DNA of 41,384 bases from Hyphomicrobiales bacterium. Its GTDB lineage: Bacteria; Pseudomonadota; Alphaproteobacteria; Rhizobiales; Rhizobiaceae. Made by a program: the position numbers and the translations under genes. The stretch's first letter is position 1; every line of letters begins with the position of its first letter. This document shows positions 15,271-23,028 of the stretch, piece by piece. The stretch spans positions 1 through 41,384 of the forward strand of contig JAJFHT010000001.1 in NCBI GenBank assembly GCA_021775495.1. Reading direction: 5' to 3'. The notes beneath the pieces are model-generated. The model was given only the letters and a program-made list of their open reading frames with translations, made no database searches and had not been told where the DNA came from.

Positions 15271-16245
15271 ATGCGCGCCGCTTGCAAATTCCTGATGGTG
15301 TTGTGTGCCCTCACACTGTGGACTGTGACAGCATGGGCCGATATCGACCGATGGATCGGCGAGGGCTGGAAAACCGATTTCTCGAAAATATCGGTGCCGG
15401 TTCACGAAGTGCTTTCCGGCGGCCCGCCGCGAGATGGGATTCCGTCTATCGACAATCCGAAATTCCTGCCGATTTCCAAAGTGACCGATATACCCGGGCG
15501 CGAACCGGTGATCTGGCTTGAGGTCGACGGAGATGTACGCGCCTATCCCCTTCGCGTTCTCACCTGGCATGAAATCGTCAACGACACGGTCGGCGGTGTT
15601 CCCGCAGCCATCACCTATTGCCCGCTTTGCAACGCGTCGATCGTGTTTGACCGGCGCGCCGGCGGCAAAACGCTTGAATTCGGAACCACCGGCAAGCTGC
15701 GCAATTCAGACCTGATCATGTACGATCGGCAGACAGACAGCTGGTGGCAGCAGTTTTCGGGCACGTCCATCGCCGGGAGTTTTCTCGGCACCAAGCTGAA
15801 ATTGCTGCCGTCGCGCGTTACCTCGATGGAGGCCTTCCGCAAAGCTCACCCGAATGGCCAGGTTCTCGTGCCCAACAATCCCCGGATTCGCGACTATGGG
15901 CGCAATCCTTATGCCGGATATGACAGTTCGGCCTCACCCTTTCTCTATCGTGGCGAAATGCCGGACAATATTTCACCGATGGCACGGGTCGTCGTTGTCC
16001 GAACGGGTGACGCCCCGATCATCGTCAGCATGGAGCGTGTCAGAAACGGCACATTTGAAGAAAGCGGATATTCGATCAGTTGGACCGAAGGTGTCGCTTC
16101 GGCTCTAGATCGGGCAAAAATAGCTGACGGAAAGGATGTTGGCGCCGTACGGGTCATGAAAGATGGTAAGGATGTGGCGCATGACGTGACGTTCGCATTC
16201 GTTGCCCATGCATTTCACCCGGAAACCCCAATCGTTACCGAATAA
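15271..16245 (+). CDS. DUF3179 domain-containing secreted protein
   Basis: This 324-residue protein has a signal peptide (MRAACKFLMVLCALTLWTVT, then AWA-DI, cleavage near residue 23) and the DUF3179 domain, seen in RAYPLRVLTWHEIVND and the cysteine block TYCPLCNASIVFDR. The two cysteines of CPLC are invariant-looking in the family and may bind a metal or form a disulfide in the periplasm. The biochemical role of DUF3179 is not established. The ATG at 15271 has GGAG 6 bases upstream. It opens a run of plus-strand genes that extends to 22280. Confidence 0.87.
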   Translation: MRAACKFLMVLCALTLWTVTAWADIDRWIGEGWKTDFSKISVPVHEVLSGGPPRDGIPSIDNPKFLPISKVTDIPGREPVIWLEVDGDVRAYPLRVLTWHEIVNDTVGGVPAAITYCPLCNASIVFDRRAGGKTLEFGTTGKLRNSDLIMYDRQTDSWWQQFSGTSIAGSFLGTKLKLLPSRVTSMEAFRKAHPNGQVLVPNNPRIRDYGRNPYAGYDSSASPFLYRGEMPDNISPMARVVVVRTGDAPIIVSMERVRNGTFEESGYSISWTEGVASALDRAKIADGKDVGAVRVMKDGKDVAHDVTFAFVAHAFHPETPIVTE

Positions 16246-16326
16246 CACCCTTAACCATAGGCGTATGACGTTCGGCACGCGGCGCAATTGTCTTGCTCTT
16301 GCCGCAGTCTTTCGCCAAAAGGCCTT

Positions 16327-16722
16327 ATGATGACCGGCGACGTTTTTCGATCCATGGCACTTGCCACCCTGTTGACCAGCTCCGGCCTGCTTTTCGTCGC
16401 TTCCAGCACGGCGTTGGCAGCGGATCCACCCTATGAGAAAAAGCTGGTTCGGCTTGCCGAGGTTCTGGGATCGATCCACTACCTGCGCAACCTTTGCGGT
16501 GAGAAGGGAACCCGCTGGCGCGATGAAATGGAAGCCCTGTTGCAGACGGAAAAACCGGAGCCCGAGCGCCGCGCCAAACTGATCGCCAGCTTCAATCGCG
16601 GCTATCGGTCCTTTGGTGGTGTGTATTCGGCCTGCACCGATTCAGCGATCACGGCGATAGGACGCTACATGAACGAAGGCGAAGGTCTTTCCAGTGAAAT
16701 CGTGACCCGATACAGAAATTAG
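16327..16722 (+). CDS. TIGR02301 family secreted protein
   Basis: The protein of about 131 residues has a signal peptide (MTGDVFRSMALATLLTSSGL, then a TALA-AD cleavage site) and the conserved core LAEVLGSIHYLRNLCGEKG, WRDEMEALL and FNRGYRSFGGVYSACTDSA. This matches TIGR02301, a family found mainly in rhizobial-type alphaproteobacteria with no known function. Two cysteines (LCGE and ACTD) could form a disulfide in the periplasm. ATGs at 16327 and 16330 are both possible; the AAAAGG site is better spaced for 16330. Confidence 0.85.
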   Translation: MMTGDVFRSMALATLLTSSGLLFVASSTALAADPPYEKKLVRLAEVLGSIHYLRNLCGEKGTRWRDEMEALLQTEKPEPERRAKLIASFNRGYRSFGGVYSACTDSAITAIGRYMNEGEGLSSEIVTRYRN

Positions 16723-16734
16723 CGAATCGTTAAC
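16719..16734. promoter_or_regulatory. CtrA-like site TTAG-N7-TTAAC
   Basis: TTAG at 16719-16722, seven bases, then TTAAC at 16730-16734 is one mismatch from the alphaproteobacterial CtrA consensus (TTAA-N7-TTAA). It spans the TIGR02301 stop codon and lies about 96 bases upstream of the small gene at 16830. A single near-match in 41 kb can arise by chance. Confidence 0.3.
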
Positions 16735-16829
16735 TTTTATTTCAGGCCGCGACGTGCCAAACAGCAGGACCGTGCTAGAATGGTCAACGGGATTGTAAGG
16801 GGACCGCCCTTTTCCGGCGGCGAGTTTGT

Positions 16830-17087
16830 ATGGACCAGGATTTGCGCGACATTGACGCGCTTGTGCATGAGGAAAAACGCCTGACAGCGATGGAGCAGCA
16901 AAGCGAGGCGTGGGCCGATGGCCTGCTTGCCGGCATCGAGCCGGAAATTCTCGCCGAAGCGGCCCTGTCAACTGCGCTGAGCGAGTTGCTCAGGGATTGC
17001 GGTGAGGATTCGGCACTGCAAATGCTGGACCGAATACGCGAGAAGGTTATTGCCGGCGACTTGGATCTGGACAGGCACTATCACTAG
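16830..17087 (+). CDS. Small acidic helical protein, unknown function
   Basis: The 85-residue product is acidic and predicted to be entirely alpha-helical (EEKRLTAMEQQSEAWADGLL; LAEAALSTALSELLRDCGED; LQMLDRIREKVIAGD), ending in the odd tail DLDLDRHYH. No signal peptide or membrane segment is present. I do not recognise a named family. Coding-like composition and position in a run of plus-strand genes support it as real, although the ATG at 16830 has only a weak ribosome binding site (AAGGGG lies about 30 bases away). Confidence 0.6.
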   Translation: MDQDLRDIDALVHEEKRLTAMEQQSEAWADGLLAGIEPEILAEAALSTALSELLRDCGEDSALQMLDRIREKVIAGDLDLDRHYH

Positions 17088-17147
17088 GTACTGGGTCTGA
17101 GGACCAGTCGGTCGAGCGCTGAAATCGGGGTGCCGGGAATACCGGTG

Positions 17148-17930
17148 ATGGACACGGGACAGATCAGAACTGGACGAGAGCGCACATCGCAGGCGGGGCT
17201 CAACTTTGTGCCTGCAATGGTGTTGCTGTTTGTCATGACAGGCCTGGATGTCAGACCGGCCGACGCGCTGAGCGAGATCAAACGCAACGAAATCCCGCAG
17301 AACGATAGTGCAGATAAAAAGGGCAAAGCGGCGGAACCGGACATTGAGACCACGCCCATTCCCCTGCCCGATCCGATCATTTCGCCGGATGCCGATCAGA
17401 ATCCCAGACCTGACGACAGCATTAATGCAACGCCCGGTCGGGAATTAGACCCGGACGCCGAACTTCCGGATATACAATACGACACAAGCAAACTGCCTGA
17501 CGAAGTCGGGCGCATGCGCGATCTGATCATCGAAGCCTGCCGCAGTGGAGACATAGAAGCGTTGCGGCCATTGCTTGGCACCGGAGCAGACGGAACCCAA
17601 CTGACATTTGCCGGAGCGGTCAGCGATCAGATCAAGACCCTTCGCAGCTTTTCCGGTGACGATCAGGGCCACGAGATCATGGCCATTCTGCTCGAAGTTC
17701 TGGAGGCCGGATATGTTCATCTCGACCCTGGTGAACCGACTGAGCTCTATGTTTGGCCGTACTTTTTTGCGATGCCGCTTGAACGGCTGAGTAACCCCCA
17801 GCGTGTTGAACTGTTCAAGATCCTGACAGCCGGAGATTTTGAGGACATGAAGTCGTTTGGTGCCTATATTTTTTATCGGGTCGGCATTACACCAGAGGGA
17901 CGCTGGCTGTTTTTTGTCGCCGGCGACTGA
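17148..17930 (+). CDS. Exported or membrane-anchored protein of unknown function
   Basis: The product of about 260 residues begins with a basic stretch and a hydrophobic segment (AGLNFVPAMVLLFVMTGLDV) that could be a signal peptide ending near RPADA. A proline- and aspartate-rich, probably disordered linker follows (about residues 50-110). The C-terminal 150 residues look like a folded domain (MRDLIIEACRSGDIEALRPL; IMAILLEVLEAGYVHLDPGE; YVWPYFFAMPLERL; FGAYIFYRVGITPEGRWLFF). I do not recognise the family. An in-frame GTG at 17130 is an alternative start. The gene precedes ygfZ by about 60 bases and is probably cotranscribed with it. Confidence 0.72.
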   Translation: MDTGQIRTGRERTSQAGLNFVPAMVLLFVMTGLDVRPADALSEIKRNEIPQNDSADKKGKAAEPDIETTPIPLPDPIISPDADQNPRPDDSINATPGRELDPDAELPDIQYDTSKLPDEVGRMRDLIIEACRSGDIEALRPLLGTGADGTQLTFAGAVSDQIKTLRSFSGDDQGHEIMAILLEVLEAGYVHLDPGEPTELYVWPYFFAMPLERLSNPQRVELFKILTAGDFEDMKSFGAYIFYRVGITPEGRWLFFVAGD

Positions 17931-17990
17931 CCGGCAATTGCCGCGGTGCGGCTTTTGCGGACCAACCGCAAACTGTAACGGGAAATGCCC

Positions 17991-18872
17991 ATGCCGACTG
18001 TCGGACTGAGCGGCAGAACTATAATCGATGTTCGGGGAGAAGAAGCCGAACATTTTCTGCAGAACATTCTGACGACCGATCTTGACGAGCTTCGCACCGG
18101 CGATGCCCGGGCGAGTGCGCTTTTGACGCCTCAGGGCAAGATCATGTTCGATTTTCTGATCTCGCGCGATGGAAATCTGGGGTTCGCGATCGAATGCCGT
18201 TCGGAGATTTCCACCGACCTGGTGCGGCGGTTGATGCTTTATCGGATGCGCGCCAGAGCCGAGATTATCCAACGGGATGAATCGCTTGTGCTGGTATCCT
18301 GGCATTCGGAATCATCCGGTTCACAAACGGATTCAACTGAAGCCGCAACCGGGCTGACCGATACGAGATTTCCAGACACTCTGCGAGTGATGCGGCGATA
18401 TGCTGGAACCGACAACGAAGCGACTGCATCTGAAACGGAATGGCTGGACCTCAGAATATCAAACGGCGTGGCCGAGAGCGGCACGGATTACGTCCTGGGA
18501 GAGGCATTTCCGCATGATGTGCTGCTCGATCAGAATGGTGGCGTGTCATTCAAGAAAGGCTGTTTCATTGGACAGGAGGTGGTTTCGCGGATGCAGCACC
18601 GGGGCACTGCACGAAGGCGTATTGTCATTGCACTGGGCAGCACTGACCTGCCGGAGCCCGGCACCGAAATCCGCGCCGGATCGCGGACGACCGGCACTCT
18701 GGGGTCGGTTAGCGGCACGTCCGGGTTGGCGCTTGTGCGAATTGACCGCGCAGCCGAAGCGATGAACTCGAACATGCCGATCCTGGCGGGCGAAGTGCCC
18801 ATCAAATTGACCATTCCCGATGGATCGGATTTTTCGTTTCCCGGCCTGCGCGCCGGCGTGGAGACGGACTGA
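17991..18872 (+). CDS. ygfZ: YgfZ/GcvT-like folate-binding Fe-S cluster protein
   Basis: The 293-residue protein belongs to the YgfZ (IBA57-like) group related to the glycine-cleavage T-protein. The diagnostic motif is present: KKGCFIGQEVVSRMQHRG around residues 185-202, with the conserved cysteine. N-terminal GEEAEHFLQNILTTDLDEL and TPQGKIMFDFLI are also typical. YgfZ uses tetrahydrofolate to assist repair or assembly of some [4Fe-4S] proteins. ATGs at 17985 and 17991 are both in frame; 17991 is better spaced from GGGA. The stop overlaps the next gene's start by one base, so the two are translationally coupled. Confidence 0.9.
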   Translation: MPTVGLSGRTIIDVRGEEAEHFLQNILTTDLDELRTGDARASALLTPQGKIMFDFLISRDGNLGFAIECRSEISTDLVRRLMLYRMRARAEIIQRDESLVLVSWHSESSGSQTDSTEAATGLTDTRFPDTLRVMRRYAGTDNEATASETEWLDLRISNGVAESGTDYVLGEAFPHDVLLDQNGGVSFKKGCFIGQEVVSRMQHRGTARRRIVIALGSTDLPEPGTEIRAGSRTTGTLGSVSGTSGLALVRIDRAAEAMNSNMPILAGEVPIKLTIPDGSDFSFPGLRAGVETD

Positions 18873-19495
18873 TGCCGGATCGCGCGGGTGCGCCGCCTCG
18901 GGCATGGCAGCGCATGCTGTCCGGTCGCCGACTTGATCTTCTGGACCCCTCACCCCTGGATGTTGAAATTTCGGACATCGCGCACGGTTTGGCGCGAGTA
19001 GCCCGATGGAATGGCCAGACCCATGGTGACCACGCCTTTTCGGTTGCCCAGCACTCGCTCGCGGTTGAAAAGATCTACGCGCTGCTGTCCGGTGGGCACA
19101 ACGCGGACTGGCGTCTTGCGGCGCTACTTCACGACGCGCCGGAATATGTCATCGGCGACATGATCTCTCCGTTCAAGTCGGTCGTAGGCGGCGGATACAA
19201 ATCAGTCGAGCGGCGTCTTCATGAAGCGATCTGCGGGCGATTTTCCCTGCCGGTGGAGCTTCCGGAGAAACAGATCAGACTGATCAAGCGCGCCGACATT
19301 GTCGCGGCCTGGTTCGAAGCGACTGAACTTGCCGGTTTCACCCAGGCAGAGGCGATGAAGTATTTCGACCGGCCGAGTGGCGTTCATCTTGACCAGATCG
19401 ATCTGACACCCAAACCGCCAAAAACGGTGCAGGAGCTGTTCTTGCAACGATTTGAAGCACTGGATCACCAGCGCGGCAAAGTATCGGCCAGTTGA
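18872..19495 (+). CDS. HD-domain hydrolase (YfbR-like)
   Basis: This 207-residue protein has the HD-superfamily metal motif set: H61 (SVAQHS), H87-D88 (ALLHDAPEYVIGD) and a later aspartate in KRADIVAAWFEA. This arrangement matches the YfbR/YedJ type, whose best-known member is a 5'-deoxynucleotidase. The start ATG overlaps the ygfZ stop (TGATG). Substrate specificity is inferred from family resemblance only. Confidence 0.87.
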   Translation: MPDRAGAPPRAWQRMLSGRRLDLLDPSPLDVEISDIAHGLARVARWNGQTHGDHAFSVAQHSLAVEKIYALLSGGHNADWRLAALLHDAPEYVIGDMISPFKSVVGGGYKSVERRLHEAICGRFSLPVELPEKQIRLIKRADIVAAWFEATELAGFTQAEAMKYFDRPSGVHLDQIDLTPKPPKTVQELFLQRFEALDHQRGKVSAS

Positions 19496-19517
19496 TGAAT
19501 TACGAAGGACTTCCGCC

Positions 19518-20033
19518 ATGCCCCATATCATCGTTTCCTCACTGGCCCTTTTGCCCGAGACCGTTGCGGCTCACCAAGCAAGCCATATCGTTACACTGAT
19601 CAATGCCGACACGCTGGTGGAACGGCCCGCCAGCGTTGCGGCGGAAGATCATCTGTTCCTGGGGTTCAACGACATTGTCGCGCCACTGGACGGCATGACG
19701 CCGCCTTCTGAAATCCATGTTGAAACGTTGCTGGAATTCGCCAGGAACTGGGACAGAGCGGCACCAATGGTGATTCATTGTTTCGCCGGAATATCGCGCT
19801 CAACCGCGGCAGCCTACATTTGTGCGCTTGCGCTCAACCCGGCGCTGGACGAACGGGCACACGCGCGGGAACTGCGCCGGCGCGCGCCGACCGCCACTCC
19901 CAACAGCCTTCTGGTCCGCTATGCCGACGCAATTTTGCGGCGGGACGGCCGAATGGTACGGGCGATAGAGGAAATCGGTCGCGGCGAAGAAGCGTTTGGC
20001 GGCACGCCGTTCGTTCTGCCTTTGGAAGAATAA
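19518..20033 (+). CDS. Protein tyrosine phosphatase-like cysteine phosphatase
   Basis: The 171-residue protein carries the signature HCFAGISRSTA at 87-97, which is the HCX5R loop with nucleophile Cys88 and Arg94, and a possible general acid Asp52 (LGFNDI). It is of the compact dual-specificity type. The ATG at 19518 has GAAGGA about 9 bases upstream. It sits 22 bases after the HD hydrolase and is probably part of the same transcript. Its target may be a phosphoprotein or a phosphorylated small molecule. Confidence 0.85.
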   Translation: MPHIIVSSLALLPETVAAHQASHIVTLINADTLVERPASVAAEDHLFLGFNDIVAPLDGMTPPSEIHVETLLEFARNWDRAAPMVIHCFAGISRSTAAAYICALALNPALDERAHARELRRRAPTATPNSLLVRYADAILRRDGRMVRAIEEIGRGEEAFGGTPFVLPLEE

Positions 20034-20094
20034 GTCCGCAAAAATGGAACCATCATCCGGCCTTGATCGTCGGAGCTTGTCGGGAAACAAATCT

Positions 20095-20934
20095 ATGGAA
20101 TTGAAAATCGGAGGTCTTGACCTCAATCCAGAGCATGTTCTTTCGCTTGCCCTGGACTATACCGCATCCTTCATCGGCGCCATTATTCTGCTTTTCGCCG
20201 GTTTGCTGATTTCCGGTTTCGCGCGACGGTGGGTTTACAAGGTTCTCGGCAGGTCGGGAAGTTTTGATGAGACATTACGAGGCTTCCTGTCCCGTACGGC
20301 GCGCCTTGCCGTTCTGATCCTGACCTTCGTCACCGTGCTGGCTCAATTCGGTGTGCAGACCACTAGCATTATCGCGGCGCTGGGCGCAGCCGGTCTTGCA
20401 ATCGGTCTGGCCCTGCAGGGAACGTTGCAGAACATTGCAGCCGGCATCATGCTTTTGCTGTTGCGGCCATTTCGGGTTGGCGAATACATCGAAACAGGGA
20501 GCATTTCCGGAAATATTGTCGAGATCGGATTGTTTGCGACTGAAATACGGACGCTCGACGGGCTGTTTGTCTTTGCCCCGAACAACGAACTCTGGAACAC
20601 CCCGGTCACCAATTTCACGCGCAATCCCCGCCGACGGAATGATCTGATCATCGGAATTGGCTACGGCGACAATATTGACCTGGCCGAGAGCACCCTGGCG
20701 GAGCTCGTCAAGGCGGACGGGCGCGTCGTCAACGATCCGGAACCACAGACCTATGTCTCGGAACTCGGCGACAGCGCGGTTTCCGTCGTTGTGCGCTATT
20801 GGACCGATGCCCCCGACTGGTGGCAGACAAAACTCGACCTGACCAAAGCTGCCAAACAGGCGTTCGATGAGAAAGGCATATCAATTCCCTATCCGCAGAC
20901 CGATGTTCATCTGTACCGGCAAAAGGACGCCTAG
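20095..20934 (+). CDS. MscS-family mechanosensitive ion channel
   Basis: The 279-residue protein is a compact MscS-type channel. It has about three membrane segments, and the pore helix shows the characteristic Ala/Gly pattern (IIAALGAAGLAIGLALQGTL) followed by QNIAAGIMLLLLRPFRVGEY. The cytoplasmic beta and vestibule domain follows (GLFVFAPNNELWNTPVTNFT; ISIPYPQTDVHLY at the end). It would open under membrane tension to release solutes on osmotic downshock. The ATG at 20095 has CGGGAAA upstream; the reading frame is open further 5' without a better start. Confidence 0.93.
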   Translation: MELKIGGLDLNPEHVLSLALDYTASFIGAIILLFAGLLISGFARRWVYKVLGRSGSFDETLRGFLSRTARLAVLILTFVTVLAQFGVQTTSIIAALGAAGLAIGLALQGTLQNIAAGIMLLLLRPFRVGEYIETGSISGNIVEIGLFATEIRTLDGLFVFAPNNELWNTPVTNFTRNPRRRNDLIIGIGYGDNIDLAESTLAELVKADGRVVNDPEPQTYVSELGDSAVSVVVRYWTDAPDWWQTKLDLTKAAKQAFDEKGISIPYPQTDVHLYRQKDA

Positions 20935-21041
20935 GGTGATAGGTCAAGAAAGTTGAATCATCGCGTTAGATTTTTTCAGTTTTCGCCAGCAACGACATTC
21001 AATAAGTTCCAAAAAGAGGACATCCAAAAGGTTCATTCGAC

Positions 21042-22280
21042 ATGAGCACAGAAAACGCTCAGGCCGGTCGCTCCAGCGCCCTGCCATGGATTATCATCGC
21101 GTCCGGGTGCCTGATCGCCGCCTTGGGATTCGGACCGCGCTCGGCGATGGGCTTCTTTCAGCTGCCGATGCTGACGGAAACAGGTTGGGATCGCACAACG
21201 TTCGGCCTGGCGATGGCGATTCAGAACCTGATGTGGGGGCTGGGCCAGCCGGTGTTTGGTGCGATAGCCGACCGGTTCGGCACGTGGCGGGTGATATCCG
21301 CTGGCGGCATCATGTACGCAGTTGGGCTGCTGATGATGGCGCAGCCGACAACGCCTGTCATGCTGCACGTCACCGGTGGCATCCTGGTCGGATTGGGTGT
21401 CGCGGGCAGTTCGTTCGGGCTCGTACTCGCCGCTTTTGCGCGCAATGTTGCGCCGGAAAAACGATCCTTTGTATTCGGCATCGGCACCGCGGCCGGATCA
21501 GCCGGCATGTTCATTTTTGCCCCGATCAGCCAGGGGATGATCGATGCGCTTGGTTGGTCAGATACGCTGATATGGCTCGGCGCCGCCATGCTGGTCATAC
21601 CCATTCTAGCGATTCCGCTGCGCGGCAATGCGACAAGCGGTTCCGAACCACAGCCGGATTTTCATCAGACGATGGGGCAAGCGCTTCGGGAAGCACTCGG
21701 ACACAACAGTTATGTCCTGTTGGTGACAGGTTTTTTTGTCTGTGGCTTTCAGGTTGCATTCATTACCGCACATTTCCCCGCCTATATCAGCGACATAGGA
21801 ATTGAGGCAAAATTTGCCGTACTCGGCATCGCCCTGATCGGTTTCTTCAATATTATCGGCTCACTAGCTTCAGGAGTAATCGGGCAGAGATACTCCAAAC
21901 CGTTCTTTCTGAAGTTGCTCTATCTCGGACGCTCCGTTGCCATCACCGCCTTCCTGCTTTTGCCGCAAACATCCACGAGCGTGGTTGTTTTCTCGGTTGT
22001 CATAGGGCTGTTGTGGCTGTCAACCGTGGCACCCACCAATGCTCTGGTGGCGGTCATGTTTGGAACAAGGCACCTTGGCCTGCTCGGCGGGATCGTATTC
22101 CTCTCCCACCAGATGGGCTCATTTCTGGGCGTCTGGCTGGGTGGCTATCTCTATGATCTACTCGGCTCATACGACCCGGTCTGGTGGATCGGCGTCGCGC
22201 TCGGCCTGCTTGCCGCAGTGGTTCACTGGCCAATACGCGAGCGGCCTGTCGACCGCGTCGTGATGGCGCCAGCGGAATAG
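21042..22280 (+). CDS. MFS transporter
   Basis: The 412-residue protein has about twelve hydrophobic segments and the MFS loop 2-3 motif GAIADRFGTWRV near residue 80. A middle loop around residues 200-225 (NATSGSEPQPDFHQTMGQAL) separates the two six-helix halves. The pattern resembles monocarboxylate or oxalate/formate-type and aromatic-compound MFS carriers, but the substrate is not clear. It is the last gene of the plus-strand run and ends 7 bases before the stop of the convergent SDR gene. Confidence 0.9.
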   Translation: MSTENAQAGRSSALPWIIIASGCLIAALGFGPRSAMGFFQLPMLTETGWDRTTFGLAMAIQNLMWGLGQPVFGAIADRFGTWRVISAGGIMYAVGLLMMAQPTTPVMLHVTGGILVGLGVAGSSFGLVLAAFARNVAPEKRSFVFGIGTAAGSAGMFIFAPISQGMIDALGWSDTLIWLGAAMLVIPILAIPLRGNATSGSEPQPDFHQTMGQALREALGHNSYVLLVTGFFVCGFQVAFITAHFPAYISDIGIEAKFAVLGIALIGFFNIIGSLASGVIGQRYSKPFFLKLLYLGRSVAITAFLLLPQTSTSVVVFSVVIGLLWLSTVAPTNALVAVMFGTRHLGLLGGIVFLSHQMGSFLGVWLGGYLYDLLGSYDPVWWIGVALGLLAAVVHWPIRERPVDRVVMAPAE

Positions 22281-22287
22281 AGCATGT

Positions 22288-23028
22288 CTATTCTTTCGGA
22301 GTTAGCGGGGCTCCACCAATCACCTGGTCGGTCGGGGTAAGCTCAATCATCCCGACGTTCACATGTTGCGGCGCGTCGAGTGCGAACAGGATCGCATCGG
22401 TGACGTCCTCGGGCCGCAGTTCCTCGATACCGCTGTCCTTTGTTCGCGCCAGCAATTCCGGGTCGCCGGAAGCGGCATCGTAGAATTCACTTGTCACGCG
22501 GCCGGGGCAAATTTCGGTGACACGGATTCCGGTGCCCAGAAGTTCAACCCTGAGATTCTGGCTGAGACGGTGTATCGCGGATTTTCCTGCGCCATAAAGT
22601 GCGGAGACCAGCGGATATAGACCTGCAATGGATCCGATATTGACGATATGCCCCCTTTTTCGCTCCTTCATGCCGTGAAGTGCTGCGGTGATGATCTGAA
22701 GCGGTGCCTCGACGTTGGTTCGAACCGAAGCCGATATGTCTGACGCTGTGGTATCGGTCAGTCCGGTGATGCCGAGGCCGGTTCCGGCATTGTTTATGAT
22801 GACGTCCGGCTGGTGCTCTCCAACAAGACGGATCACAGCATCAATATCCCCGACATCCAGTGCGACGGTCAGGCAATTTGTCGTCTGTCCGAGTTGTTCC
22901 AGTTTTTTCACTCGACGGGCAACGGCAATGACCTTCATGCCGCGAGCGTCCAGGTTTCGCGCAACTGCCAGCCCAATGCCGCTGGAGGCGCCTGTTACCA
23001 GAGCTGATTTATAGTTATCCAATGCCAT
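22288..23028 (-). CDS. Short-chain dehydrogenase/reductase (SDR)
   Basis: The 246-residue protein is a classical SDR: cofactor-binding TGASSGIG (12-19), NNAG (79-82), catalytic Ser133 (NIGSIAG) and Tyr145-x3-Lys149 (YGAGKSA). It resembles the YdfG/serine-type NADP-dependent oxidoreductases, but the substrate is unknown. The start chosen is ATG 23028 (MALDNYKSAL); the frame is open upstream inside the preceding gene. It overlaps the end of the DUF2339 gene by 14 bases, which suggests translational coupling. Confidence 0.9.
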   Translation of the reverse strand: MALDNYKSALVTGASSGIGLAVARNLDARGMKVIAVARRVKKLEQLGQTTNCLTVALDVGDIDAVIRLVGEHQPDVIINNAGTGLGITGLTDTTASDISASVRTNVEAPLQIITAALHGMKERKRGHIVNIGSIAGLYPLVSALYGAGKSAIHRLSQNLRVELLGTGIRVTEICPGRVTSEFYDAASGDPELLARTKDSGIEELRPEDVTDAILFALDAPQHVNVGMIELTPTDQVIGGAPLTPKE

